DNA of 64,000 nt. Source: Lantana camara. Its lineage: Eukaryota > Streptophyta > Magnoliopsida > Lamiales > Verbenaceae. A model generated the notes under the pieces. The model worked only from the letters and a program-made list of their open reading frames with translations, did no database searches and was not told the origin of the DNA. The position numbers and the translations under genes are program-made. The stretch spans positions 42,715,001-42,779,000 of the forward strand of contig CM074858.1 in assembly GCA_037501455.1 (NCBI GenBank), in the 5' to 3' direction. Each line of letters begins with the position of its first letter. The first letter of the stretch is position 1. Below, piece by piece: positions 48,082-60,389 of this stretch.

Positions 48082-49052
48082 AGTTTTTCGCATGAGCCCG
48101 CGACCTGCTTCGTAGCAGCAGCAAAACAGGGGAAAAACAGGGGATAACGACCCAAAACCAACCAAAACCAACAACCAAACCAAGTTCACTCCATAACAAT
48201 TATTTCAAACCATCAAATACACATTATACTTCAATTATCCATCATTTAAACCATGAAATATACATCAAAGCCTCAAGAATTCATCATGGAAACCCCATCT
48301 ATATACATACTTCCAACCTCCAAATAACTCCAAGTTTTCATGCAAACTTTTATCCCTTTTACTCATAAACATGCTTCTAGCTCTAATCACACAAGAATTC
48401 ATCATCTAATTCATGAACCCTACTCAATCACTTATTCAAGAATTCATCCAAAAATCATGTCATACCTTGAAATGAGCTAGAAATGGAATGAAATGAAGAG
48501 ATGATGATGATGATGATCCTAGATTCAATAATCCTTCAAAGTATAGCTTGAATTATGATGAAATCTTCCTCCTTTTTCCTTAGTGTAAATGTCAATTTTT
48601 AGTGTGTGAGTGTATGTGAAATTCTCTCCTCTTGAATGAAATGGAATGTGATGGAAGAATTGAGATGAAATACAAGATATACCAAAGTCTTGCATGAAAG
48701 TATGTGTTTCTCCACAATTGGCACATAAGCCCTCCTATTATTTAAATTAATGCAAGCAAGTTCCATCTCTAACCATAAGATCAATTTAATCCAATTCATG
48801 TTATGCAATTAAGTCCCTAATTTACACGAAGGAGCAATTAAGGACATGTAATACAATTAGGTCACTTATATCAATTAGTTCATATAATTCACATTAATAA
48901 CAATTCATATAAATGCATGAAGATATAATGCATATATTATGATGAAAGTTGCAAATAAACGAATGAAATAATTAAGTTAAACCTCCCAACTCCCGAGGAC
49001 CCGCTCGTTGCGTGCTTACCTGAACTTCCGAAAATTGGGGCGTTACAATGCG

Positions 49053-49362
49053 GGCCTGGGCATGCGACACCTTAACACTCCTAGGCCCGTGTTTTCATAT
49101 CGCATTTCGTTTTTCGTATTACAGTTTTCTCCAAAACCCAATTCAATCCAAAATTAAAAATACGATTTAAACAGATTTCAACTAAAACAATTTTTCAAAA
49201 CACAATTTAAGAAAACAGTTTTCAGAAACTTTTAGGAAAAATACAGTTTCGTATTTCAGGCTTTCTAAAAGAACTCAAGAATACTCAATTCGCATCTAAG
49301 CCTAAGCATTTCTACCAAATTCAGAATAATTGAGACGAATTAGAAATAGGCCTTCCAAGGTG
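49053..49362 (-). mobile_element. Copia 5' leader, primer-proximal part
   Basis: 310 bases between L10 and the primer site. GC-rich for the first 50 bases, then A-rich. No ORF or motif recognised. Confidence 0.6.
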
Positions 49363-49374
49363 GCTCTGATATCA
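49363..49374 (-). other. Copia primer binding site (initiator tRNA-Met, one mismatch)
   Basis: The minus strand reads TGATATCAGAGC. The third base is A where the tRNA-Met site has G. It is 2 bases from the copia LTR boundary at 49377, as usual for copia elements. Confidence 0.82.
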
Positions 49375-50933
49375 CTTGTCGGGAAAACGGAACAGAAACG
49401 CAGCAAAAATTTAAAATTTTCCCAATAAGTTAGGATCGAATCTTACAATTCCTATTCCCAAATTCGTAGAGATCAAGAAACTCACTTAGATAGTAGCTTT
49501 CTTGACACGTTCTAGCCGCCCAAGAACGCTCTTCATGTGGCTTGATCCCCAAAAGCTCCTTCGAATCTTTCAAGACTTCCCGATAGTAGCCCTCTAAAGA
49601 ATTAGTCTACCCACCGCGACCACGATCTGAATAGGGAGGATGCTAGTTCTATATTCGGTGTTTAGGCTCTAGGGTTAAGTGTATAATTATTGGAGAAGGA
49701 GAAATTGTGTATCAATCTCCCTAGGGGTTCGAACCCCTCATATAAATAGGTTTAGGGTTCGAACCCCATTCCTTATTGGACAAGGATTCCAAACTCTCTT
49801 GGAAAGGAATTTCTTTGCTTGGAGAGTAAGACTCTTACTTTGAGCAAAAGTATCCTTTTGACCAACTTGTCAAGCAAGAATAATATCTAAATCTCTTAGA
49901 TATTTTATTTTACTTTATTTATTAAATAATAAATAACTTGAAAACTAATAATTAATTAATTCATAATTAATTATTTATTAGACTTTAATTCTCCAAATTC
50001 GGACTTCAATATTAATTCAAAATTAAATCAAAGTTGTAGCACCTGGAATGCCGAGATGCCACACCCCCGCACTATAGCTCGATCCACGTACGAAATGGAT
50101 GATCCGTACATAAACTAAGACTACAGCGAGTGGGTGACAATGCAAGAAACAATCTAGCTAGGCGGGACTAGACCCCAATTCAATTAAATCCAATACATGA
50201 AAATTCGAAAGCGGAAGTATAAACACTAACATTTCATTATCATATACCAAATATCCGAAAGCTCATCCTATTATAGCTCATATATCAATACATTATCATC
50301 TCCAACATATTATACATGCATAAGTCTTCAAAACTAATAGGAACCCTAACATGATAAAGGCGAAAATACTAAGAACATGAAAATGCGATGCTAGACTCAG
50401 CTGAACAAAAGACACAACTCGGACTCCCGCCTAACACACGACCGTGAGTACCTGAAAAGTGAGGGTGTCAGTCTACCGAAGACTGAGTGAGGGGTGTAAA
50501 TAAATATAAGCGCAATTACCATGCAAGCTATAATCTCGGGTAAGTTTTCATAAAAGAAACAATATAAGTTCAAATATTAAAGTAATTCTCGCCCAAGATT
50601 ACAACTAGTCAATTTAATAATTCAATCATTAGCAATTCAATCCGTGGCCCGGCGAGCGAGGGCAATTCTCCAACCTTTCACCAAAAGTGTACAATACATG
50701 CTTGATTTAATTATCAGGTGATCATGCGATTTAATTACAGTGTAGTAGTGCAGTAGTGTATTCAATCAATTCAATAAATGAGTGCAAACAATACAATAAC
50801 CCGAGGATAGCCCGTGGTGCCAGACCCATCCCCAGTCTCCTTCTCCCTCCATTGATGGTGGGCTTGCAAGACCCAACCATCCAATCATGGTGTACGTCCG
50901 GGAACATGACTCCCAAGCACAGGATTTCTTCCT

Positions 50934-50952
50934 CCACCAAACCTCCTGGTGG
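50934..50952 (-). other. Conserved stem-loop, CCACCA/TGGTGG version (L11)
   Basis: CCACCAGGAGGTTTGGTGG on the minus strand, identical in sequence to the L0 version although L0 lies on the opposite strand. Confidence 0.7.
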
Positions 50953-51955
50953 ATTCAGAGGTGATCCCACATGGTGAGGATAGTGCAAGAGTTACCCGTC
51001 AGCCCTTGCTTCCCCGGTTGGCTAAATACACTACCCTCGAGGCCCAACGTGAACATGCTTTACTCGCCAAATCAATTAATCAATCAATCAATCGGTTCAA
51101 TTCGGTAAATCAATTGAAAATCAATAAGGTTTTGGAAAATTATAGATATATAGATACATTTTGGCCGAAAGATCACATAGGGTTGTAAAGGTTCTATATA
51201 TCTAAAAATTAAACCTCAGCTGACGAGCGACGGGATAAGATAAGGCTACAAGAAAATACCCAGACAATCCATGATCTCCGCCCTGGAGAGGGAATAGTGG
51301 GAACTCGTGAGACATAGCTCAATATGAGACCAAGTATGACGCACGGCAATGTTCATGTAATATAAATAAAACCAAGCAATCAATTAACACTAAGCATGTA
51401 TAAACACCAAATAACACCTAAGAGGTGAAATTAATAACAAGAAATCATGTATTCATATTATTCAATTATTTGAAGTTCAATTCATATAAGGCATGGAGTC
51501 AACCAATAACGTTTGAGCAATTAAGTGCCAAGAAGTGTCAAGTAGGAGCATACTTATCAATTAATCAAGTATATATATCATATAATTCACATATGGGAGC
51601 CAAGAGAGTGAAAGGAATGCAATAAGGAAGGTTTTGGTGAAGTATGACAAAAACGGGCAATTTCCGGAAACGCACACATTGTAGGGAAACTGGAATATCT
51701 TGAGATATAGAAGTTGGAATTGAGTTTTGATTGTTGGGTATGAAACTAGACACAAAGACCTTTCCGATGATATATGGCTCGTGCTTGAAGTTAGGCGAGT
51801 GCAGTTTGTCGGGAAAGTGGCGACACCTAAAAGAATTGATTATAACTCTCAAACTAGAAAAGATATTGAGGTGATTACAATTGGAGGTTGTTCTATACTT
51901 CAAGAGGTTTCTGTGGCTTCAAAATTCAGGTCATTTGGAGTTCGTATGAGGGAGA

Positions 51956-52074
51956 AACGGGCGTTTGACAAATGGCCTGGAAACACAAACGGGCGTTTGG
52001 AAAAGCTCGGGGAAGACCGTAGGTTCCTAAACGGGCGTTTGGTGTTATAACTAGAATCCCAAAAGGGCTTTTGG
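51956..52074. repeat. Dyad boxes with CAAAC-GGGC-GTTTG arms (L11)
   Basis: AAACGGGCGTTT at 51956-51967, CAAACGGGCGTTTG at about 51986-51999, AAACGGGCGTTTGG from 52029, and CCAAAAGGGCTTTTGG at 52059-52074. Spacings are about 30, 43 and 30. The central GGGC is as in L0, but the arms are unrelated to TGACAC. Confidence 0.82.
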
Positions 52075-52989
52075 AATTATTCTGGGGGAAAAACAGAGTA
52101 TAGGCACGGGAATTGGCTCCCGAGGCATATAAACACCAAATCAATGCAAGAATCAACTCAAAACTAACATATATCATGTATATAACTCATATATATCAAG
52201 TTGGCATCAAGTAATCCATCCAAGCTTGCTCAAATCATCAAGAATTAACCAACCAAACCCTATAATTCCTCATGCCATCAACTTCCATATAATTCGTTCT
52301 TTCATGCAAGAATCCAACTCTAATGATCATAATCATGCTCTTAACCTCAAATGAACAAGAAAGCATCACATAAACATCAAACCCTACTCATATAACATTC
52401 AAGAGTTCAAAGCAATTCATCCATTTATACCTTGATTGAAAGAAGATGGAATGGAATGATAAGATGAGTATGATGCCTCCACTTATGCAATTTGTCTTCC
52501 TTGAATTTAGCTTGATAAATGATGAAATCCTTCCCTTCCCTTCTCTTGGTGATTTGATCGATATTTAGTGGGGGTGTGTTTGTATCTTGTATGAAAGGGA
52601 TGAATGAAATGTGGGAGAGATATGATATGTATAAGATATAATATATGTCTTCCACTATAATGCATGAGTCACCATATTTTGCTATTTAGTCCCTCATTTA
52701 TGTGAATGGATGCAAACAAGTATTGTCTCGTGGAAAATGTTCAATTAATTCCAATTTATGATAGGTAATTGAGTCCATGAATATGTGAAATGATCAAGTA
52801 AGGTCACGTATAAACAATTAGACACGTTAACAATTAATTCACGTAAATTTCACGTTAATCGTAATTCATATAAATGCATGAAGATATATTACATATAAGG
52901 TCATGAAATGTAGATAAATTATCACATAATGCATAAATTGAAAACGGGGCGTTACAAAAGTCCATTAAATAATTAACACATTAATTATT

Positions 52990-53066
52990 TAATATATACA
53001 CATAAAACCACGTGACCACACGTGTCCCCAAGGACACGTGTCATACACATCTCCCACACGTGTGGG
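52990..53066 (-). promoter_or_regulatory. ACGT-core cluster and TATA box in copia LTR
   Basis: Four ACGTG cores lie within 57 bases: CCACGTG (53008-53014), ACACGTGT (53018-53025), ACACGTGT (53034-53041) and the perfect palindrome CCCACACGTGTGGG (53053-53066). Downstream on the minus strand is TGTATATATTAAAT (rc of about 52987-53000), a good TATA box. G-box/ABRE clusters in front of a TATA box are typical of stress- or ABA-responsive plant promoters. That the copia promoter responds in this way is inference. Confidence 0.5.
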
Positions 53067-54222
53067 CCCCACCATTCTCTTAATGGTTCGATCAACTCGT
53101 TTAATCAATTCAAGCATTAACCCACATGACCGGGTTGTTGTGTGTGACCCTCTAGGTTCTTAATTCAGTTAGCAGTGACCCTAATTAATTAATTCCCTAA
53201 TTAATTAATAGTCTAAAGATCAAACGACCATAGTCTAGCAACAGGTGTTTGACCCCTAGCTGAATAAGAATGTCTCGATTCGACAGAACCTTTAAGTCAT
53301 TGACATATGTGAGATACAATCGTCCTGCGTCCCATCTCTCAATCAAGACCTAGGGCAAGGGAATAATTAGAACCCTAATAATCTCGATCTTAAAGATAAG
53401 CGCATTTCATATCTATTTGATCTCAATCCAAGAAACTCATTTCTTGATGTCTTGAGCCACTGCCTTGGCCAAGGACTCCTAGATGGTATAAAAATGAGTT
53501 ACACAATAAGAGATCATCATCTTGTCAATGCAAGCGTAGGTCCTTTATCGATTCTCATATACTTTCATGTGCCACTTGTGCGGCCCCAGCATAAGCCTTG
53601 AATCAGTTGTCTAAGGCAACACCCTTTAAAGCTTATACCTAAGACTACAGAGTTAGCTCATAGAGTATCAATGGAACCTCAAGTCTAAGGATCACTCAAT
53701 CACATCAATGACCCGTGAGATATTTCCTAATCTGGAAGTTTCTATTTCCAGATATAGAAACTTCCTTTCCCATTTAGGAATCTTCTCACACGGGATACCT
53801 CAGTGTACTTACTTAGAATAAGTAAGTACCCTTATTTATCATGAACGTATCAAAAATGCACTTTGCACCCCATGAAACAAGGTGGTCCTTCTTAAGGGCG
53901 TGATCACATGAGCAAGCCTCGAACGAGTCAAGGTGACACTCCCAATGTCTATAGGACTCATCGGCTTGGAGTGATTGCTAATCATGACTTATGTGATATA
54001 GGGCTCGTCTCATGAAACACTTCGCTTAATTGGTTGAGTCCTATGAGTCATATTGACTAGGGGAGTTCTTATACATGTAGTCAAAAGTCAACACACAATC
54101 AAACAGGAGCATATAAAGAAGTGTTGCCTTAATTCGTATTATTCAAAGATTGTCTGTGATTTATAAAAAGGAAAGTACTAAAGCATACTATTACATCGGT
54201 TTTCAGGGTACTATTCCTAACA

Positions 54223-54441
54223 GTCGTGTCGAGTGTAGATCGAATGGCATAGGAACAACTTGTCAACATGTGCATTGCATTGATTCTTGCCATTAATTGA
54301 TGATTAATTGATATTAAATTGGTAAAATTCTCTATATTCAACGTGTTTTGCTTTAAAGTTTGTCATTTTTGTGTTGCATTTGCATCGAGTATGTGCTTTA
54401 TAATTATGTGCCATAAGCATATATTAAACCACATGCATATA
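54223..54441 (+). mobile_element. Family-R interior (+ strand), primer-proximal fragment
   Basis: After GTCGT, the sequence 'cataggaacaacttgtcaac' matches (reverse complement) the interior next to the primer site in the tandem array (near 29270-29300). This is therefore + strand family-R interior, entered a few dozen bases past its primer site. It is interrupted at 54442 by solo LTR L12 (TSD ATATA, 54437-54441) and resumes at 58219. Confidence 0.8.
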
Positions 54442-55968
54442 TGTAACGCCCCAGTTTTTCAGTCGTATAGTATGACGTATGTGTTTACCAAATTGCGCGA
54501 GTTAATTGTTTGTAAGTGTTTTATATATTTAATTTTATATATTAAATGTTAAATAATCATATCTTAAGTTTATTAATATTAAATTTATGTGAATTCGTTA
54601 AATATTTATATCTAAATTTGATTAATATTAAATGTATATTAAATTCGTGCACTTTGATTCAAATTTAAATAGGAATTTAATTTTATTATTTATTATGGAA
54701 TATTACGAATTTATGAATTCATTGCTCATGAGTGTTATAAACGCGCTTCGTTTTTATATGATTTGATGTTGAAATTTTGTGGAAATTTAATATGTCGGAG
54801 ATATACGTGTCATGAATATGAATATATGTTCGTTTCATGTCTTCGAATTCATTTGATTGAGTTTTGAATTTATTTCGTTCTTGGAATCCAAATCGGGGGC
54901 TAATGAGCAATTAGTGCACCCTTGGTTCCATATTTGATACCTTGAGCTCGGGAACTCGGAGTCGAGTTCCATCAACTTCGTTGAACTTGTAAAAAAAATT
55001 CGGGTTTAATGAACTTAGCCTCATATTTTTCCAAAGTTATTTGAAACTCCGAAATTTAATCGAAATGTGCTACGTTCGTCAAAACTGCCACAGCTCACTA
55101 AAATGGCCATATCTTTCACAAACCTTGACCAAATTAAGCATGGTTTGATTCCTTGGAACCCTAACTCAACCCTCTAGCATCTCTTAATCACCCTAAACTG
55201 AACCAACCCTCCACACTTAGAGAAATTTCAGCAAAACCATCTGCTCTCCAGTTATTCCCGTAACCCTTGCCAAGCTTGGAGACTCAAGGCTCAAATCTCC
55301 TCCAAACTTCATCCAATCCACAAGGTAAGCTTAGGGTTGTAATATACATTCATTTATGATCATTTTGAACCATAAATCCCTAATTTCGAGCTTGAATATA
55401 TGGAGATTTGAAGGCATGAGTGAATAGTTAGGTTATAACATAAATTCTTGATCTCATGTGATACTTGATGCTTTTGTTGATTTTAAAGCTTGAAAGTGAT
55501 CATCTTAATTCCCTTATTTCATTTATGATGATGTATTTTGTGGTATATGGCTATTAAATGAGTTACCATTAATGAGTTTGGGAAGAAAATGGAAAAAATG
55601 ATCACATATGCACTCTCCTCACGTCTTGAACTACTGCTCCGTTTTTGGGACTGAAATTACTGTCAATTGCTACTCCTTTTTACTTTGTTTGTTGCACATA
55701 CCTACCTGATCATGTTGCATAAGGAGTGGAATGGTTGTTGCCCTGTTTTGCTTTATGTTTGTCCCAGTTTTTGGTCGTGAACTGCTGCTGTCAACTGCAG
55801 CTCTTTTCCTTGCTTAGTTGTTGTTCATTTTCAGTTGATTTGTGGGAACTTTTGTGCTGTTTTACTGCTGCGTTTATTACCTTAATGGTTTGTTATGTGC
55901 TGTTGTATTTCTTGCCATTAGAACAGGGGAATGAACTTGAATTGCTTTCAGTTCTGCGTCTGTAATGC

Positions 55969-55988
55969 ATCTCCCTGGGCGGGGAGAT
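55969..55988. repeat. Single dyad box of L12 (ATCTCCC arms)
   Basis: ATCTCCCTGGGCGGGGAGAT has perfect 7-base arms around TGGGCG. It lies at the position of the box clusters in other copies. It is the only such box seen in this LTR. Confidence 0.55.
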
Positions 55989-56143
55989 TTTGGACATGAA
56001 AGTGCCCGGCAGGGGAAGCTTTATGCAGAAGCTGCTGCATCTTTTCTTCCTTCTTTGTGCGTACATGTTGGGTTTGTATTGTGTACATGTGATTGCATAT
56101 ACTATATATATATAAATATACCCTTATACATGCATTTACGTGA

Positions 56144-56148
<5 letters not shown>

Positions 56149-56198
<50 letters not shown>

Positions 56199-56355
56199 TG
56201 TGCATGTGTGCATGAGATTTGTGCATGGAATATATATATATATATATGTGGTGTGAGGTGTATTGTTGATAGTATGTTTAGTGCATGAAAGCTTGTTATG
56301 AAATTTTTCTCACGCATGCATGTTATACGTGTATATATATATATATATATATATG
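56149..56355. repeat. (TA)n microsatellites in L12
   Basis: Alternating TA runs at about 56149-56192, 56230-56248 and 56332-56354. ORFs through them are Tyr-Ile repeats and not genes. Confidence 0.9.
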
Positions 56356-56926
56356 TTCATTTTATATTATATTATATAATATAGATATAGACATTATATA
56401 GTATTTAAATACATGGCAACTTATAGAATTAAATTGTTACCTATTTCATGTTCTTATCTAATTTTCGATCTTGATTTGAATGTATTTATTTGTCTATTCC
56501 TTAATTGTAAACGTGATCTAGTATGTGTCATGATCATTATTTGAATTCTTGGATTGAATTGTTATGAAATGTGTAAGGATTTAACTTGAATAAATTTGAA
56601 CACTTCCTTGAACGAATGATAATGAAAGATATGAGATGTTTGGGCTTGAAACCCTTATGCTATGAATGTACTTGAATGAATGAATTGCTTGTTTATATGC
56701 CTTAAATGCGTTAATAGTGCACATGAACGTGTTCATGACATAGTATCATCTTTTATGTATTCATCTCATATGCATAGCATTGTCGTGCGTCTATGTGGTT
56801 TCATATTGAGTCAATTCTCACGAGTACACATTGTTCATTCCTTTGTACAGTTCGTTTCCAGGGAGGAAGCTTCTGAATTGAGCCGGCACCCGTTCTACTC
56901 ATGTCTCTTATCTCATGGTTTTCCAG

Positions 56927-57795
56927 GTGAGGGTGTTTTCGTTCTAGCTATGTAACAAACCCTACAACCTTATGTGACAAGTTTTAGCCAATAAACCTAA
57001 TATATACCTATATATTGTTTTCAAATAGAGTCATCGAGTAAATCTTTTCTCAAGGATTATGGAATGTATTAATTAGGTTATTAATGTATTATGTTTCTCA
57101 TGAATTGAATGTTTTGGCGAGAGCATATATTGAACAAGGGCCCAGGGACTTAGTGTATGTGGCTATCCGGGGAGGCATCGGGCCGACGGTGATCCCGTAT
57201 ATTAGTCCCACATTGATTACGGTGAAACGGACCTTGTTAAAGAGTTTTTGACGAGGAAATGCTAATAGGGCTTTGAGGACTCATGAAAATCAATTACCAC
57301 ATTGATATGTTTAGGTGGTCGGGCCTTGCAAACCCGTCCACCACCCGGAGGAAGAAGGTTGGAACTTATTTTCATGCTAACGATTATGTTATTATTGTTA
57401 GGCACCGTGCGGGAAGGCTGAGACACGGATCGCCCAAACGATTATAGCTCATGTTTTATGGCTTGCATGTATTATGATGTATTGCATGATCGCGTATTCA
57501 AAATATTAATTATATGTATCGTACATGGTCGAAGGTTGGTTGGAGATTATGCACGCTCACTCGCCGAGCCTTAATGATTATTCATGAATTATGAACTTAA
57601 TGGAATTAATATAAATTAGTCGTAAAGACCGAGCATTGCTTGTCTTTTTCGTGCCCTTCTCAGGAACTAGCTTTAAATAAAACTTTGCTTGGGATTTATG
57701 ACTTGCATGTGCCTGTTTCTATATATGTATCGCTCCTGCTCACTCAGTCTTCTAGAGACTGACCCCTTTTTTCCCGCTTTTCCAGATTCTTGCAG
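56927..57795 (+). other. Candidate intron in LTR L12
   Basis: The donor-like TTCCAG|GTGAGG is followed 869 bases later by a strong pyrimidine tract (57761-57781) and ATTCTTGCAG. This is the best-looking acceptor among all copies. Confidence 0.42.
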
Positions 57796-60389
57796 GTTTT
57801 GCTAGGCGGAATTCGAGTCATAACATTCTTGGTTGAGTCACACTTGTACACTCGAGTCACATTCTACATTGTTATGACTTAATTGTAATTCCTTGTTGAA
57901 TTCGGGCCGGTGTGCCAATCAGGATTTATTGTTGGATATTGATTGGGGATAGGATGCAGGTTGAATTTCAATTACCTTGGGTTCATATTATATGTTTGGA
58001 CTATTATCGAACTTTATGTAGTACACGTTATTGCTTCCGCATTGCACTCTTGGTTATTTTGATTTAATTGGTACAGGGTTAGTTTCCCCCTAGCCAGGTT
58101 GATTTTATTTTTGTCTCCTGTTCGCTATGAGTCCGGTTCATGCTAGGATCATCCATTTCATGTGTGGACTAGACTTGTAGTGCGGGGGAATGTGTTGCCT
58201 ATCGTCCCGGGTGCTATAATATATGTTCGAATTGAGTTGTGATTCGTATGTTGTTATTACGATGTTGAAGCTACGGTCAACCTCGATGACAAATCTTCTT
58301 TTCCTAGTTGTTGAGTGGATAGTAAATGCATCAAGATTAAAAAAAAAAAAAAAAAAAAAAAGGAGAGATAGGATCTTTCAAGGCCTTTTCTTAAAAGATT
58401 ATTCTAATTTGCCCAAAGTCTGTAATAGAAGGACCGACTCACAAAAAAATTCCACCAACTTCATCATTTCTACAAGTTCCAATGACTATCAACGTGTGCA
58501 CACCATAGGTACCCAAACTACGAATTGAAGGACACTGGAGGCAATGAGGTAACCATGGGAACGTGAGATTTCTACTTATCAAACCAAGAAGGCTCTTAGT
58601 GCGAGGATCATTGGCAGATTTCGGGTCGTGTCACCTTCACGGGCCTTCTAGACCTCCAACTACTACAAGGGATCAAGCGAGATCACGACGGCAAATTGTA
58701 GATACACAAAGGACAACTCCTCAACTTATGTTTACATCATCGAGATTAAAGAACAAGATGTCGTGCTAAAACCACTACTACGGTGACAGGTTCAATGCAT
58801 TCATAGCACGCGCATCATACATTATAATTAATTAATTGAATTCTTGCTGAATGCACTCTAATATTATAATTGCTAATTGTTGTTGAATATCCTTTAGTGA
58901 AAATACGTGTTACACGCATTTGACATCCTAACCCGACATGCATCACTTTAGTGTTTACTTGATAGGACGCCTTCCCCGTTCTACACTTCAACTACTACTT
59001 TGATCAAAGTCCTACCGTACCGAGTTGAAGAAGAATTCAAAAAGCAAAGGATTCGGGTCGCGATTTTGGTAATCACTTCAAAGTGAATAGGAGTAATACA
59101 CCGAACACATTCTCTCACAAGGTTACTCATTCCAAAGAAGATAATTTCGGGGAAATCAGGAATTCCGATTAAGGGATAGGATGATGGATAGAGTCCAACA
59201 GGTGAAGGCAGAAATTTTTAAGGGGGAGAGCACGACCGCGAGATAAACTTAAATTCACGATTGTTCAAGAGAAGGTCACTTCTAGTAGGGACAATGGAAA
59301 TGCAAGCCATGACAATTATGAAAGCCCTAATGATGGTGATAGGAAAAGAATGAGGCAACCTTCTCAATTTAAAACTTCAAAGTGGAGGTTAAGTTACCAC
59401 AACTGGGTTGAATATCTCCACAGGACATCGAAGGGATTAGTTCGTTTAGGAATACATACGCAAGTGATTCAGATCCCGAAGATGATGGTATATTATCAGG
59501 GAACTTTTGATGGATTTCTAAATTAGTTTTGAGAAAGGAAAACTTGATCAAGTTATCATCTTTAAAGATGATGTTAACGAATTCCAGTTAACCAAGTCCT
59601 CAACAAACAACTAAACCGGGTTGTCTGGGAGATTAAAGATCGAAGATTGGGTCGACAATGGATTTTCTCAACTATCCAGGAAAAGAAAAGTTATATTTTT
59701 CCACAACACTTTTGAGATATTAATAACGGTCCTATTGTCGTGTACGTGGTAGATTCTGGTATGTTCAAAGATAGTGGATTTGAACTAGGTACGAGGATGA
59801 ATGTTCTGAAGGTATGCAGTACAAGTCAGAGCTCGGTTAACTAAGGACTTGATCGTGCTAGGGAGGATTTACAGGTTGAGGATAAAGGATCGAAGAAGAC
59901 AGAGACCATTATGTCTGAAAGGTCTAAATTGAATTCCAAGAACTTCATCAAAGTAAAGTAAGGAGATGACCGTAGGTAAATATTAGAATGGAAAATCAAG
60001 AATTGGGCTAGCCGAGGTTTATCTATCTTCTCAAATGAGCACACACTAAAGACATGAAAGACAAGTTGGGAACCGATCTACCTAGGGGTCAGACCATCCA
60101 ACTGTATTACAAAATCACCAGCATTATTTCCGTTACTACGGTGAACGGTACCTCAAACTTTCATGGCATATACATACATGTAATTTTAATTTGAATAATT
60201 TCATGATGTTATATGCTTCGATCACTAATTGTATTAACTGCTTTTTGTTTGATAATCGATGTACTTGATATCTTCTACCTGCTTCTTGTGTGCTTACTGT
60301 GTGATGTAACTATATTTTACATTTTGGTGCTTGCTTTGTGCAAAGGGGTGTTGAGCCCTTTCGTGTTGTGCTCGGAGACTCTCTTTAGT

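Larger units (their letters stand above)
46242..49047 (-). mobile_element. Solo family-R LTR L10 (2806 bp), TSD ATGCG
   Basis: It begins TGTAGCACCC and ends GGGGCGTTACA, with ATGCG at 46237-46241 and 49048-49052. It carries the stem-loop (47060-47077), a donor-like 'cctcacctt' near 47355 and a TTTCAAG|GTATGA donor-like site near 48470. At the place where other copies have TGACAC boxes it has a different dyad family, GGTCGCGGTCGCGACC, within a roughly 109-base repeat. Confidence 0.94.
50035..52956 (-). mobile_element. Solo family-R LTR L11 (2922 bp) in the copia LTR, TSD AAAGT
   Basis: It begins TGTAGCACCT and ends GGGGCGTTACA, with AAAGT at 50030-50034 and 52957-52961. It has the stem-loop (50934-50952) and a third kind of dyad box (51956-52074). 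Its GTGAGG donor and TGCAG acceptor equivalents are mutated ('cctcagctg' near 51216, 'cgaccgtgag' near 50440). An ATCAAG|GTATAA donor-like site remains near 52434. Confidence 0.94.
49377..54222 (-). mobile_element. Copia 5' LTR (about 1.9 kb) split by a nested solo LTR
   Basis: It begins TGTCGGG and ends CTAACA on the + strand, and is followed by GTCGT (54223-54227). Without L11 and one TSD copy it is about 1919 bases. The identity rests on the primer site at 49363, and on a second copy of its first 350 bases at 63468 that is preceded by the same GTCGT. Toward the minus-strand downstream side it leads to leader, then gag at 15161, so it belongs to the gutted copia element of this window. Confidence 0.85.
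54442..58218 (+). mobile_element. Solo family-R LTR L12 (3777 bp), TSD ATATA
   Basis: It begins TGTAACGCCCC and ends GGGTGCTATA (terminal CA mutated to TA), with ATATA at 54437-54441 and 58219-58223. Landmarks in + order: TGACGTATGTG box (54473), CACAAG|GTAAGC donor-like site (55324/55325), one dyad ATCTCCCTGGGCGGGGAGAT (55969-55988), (TA)n runs, CCAG|GTGAGG (56926/56927), a decayed stem-loop (57232-57255) and TTGCAG acceptor-like site (57795). Confidence 0.93.

Noticed and set aside
51727..52050. 107-codon + strand ORF in L11 and 112-codon ORF on the other strand
   Set aside because: Overlapping ORFs on opposite strands inside an LTR, no domain, and the upper end runs through the dyad boxes.
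58339..58360. Poly-A run as the tail of a LINE, SINE or processed gene
   Set aside because: The same tract is present (as poly-T on the + strand) at the equivalent interior position in the array, and no target duplication or LINE/SINE sequence is seen.
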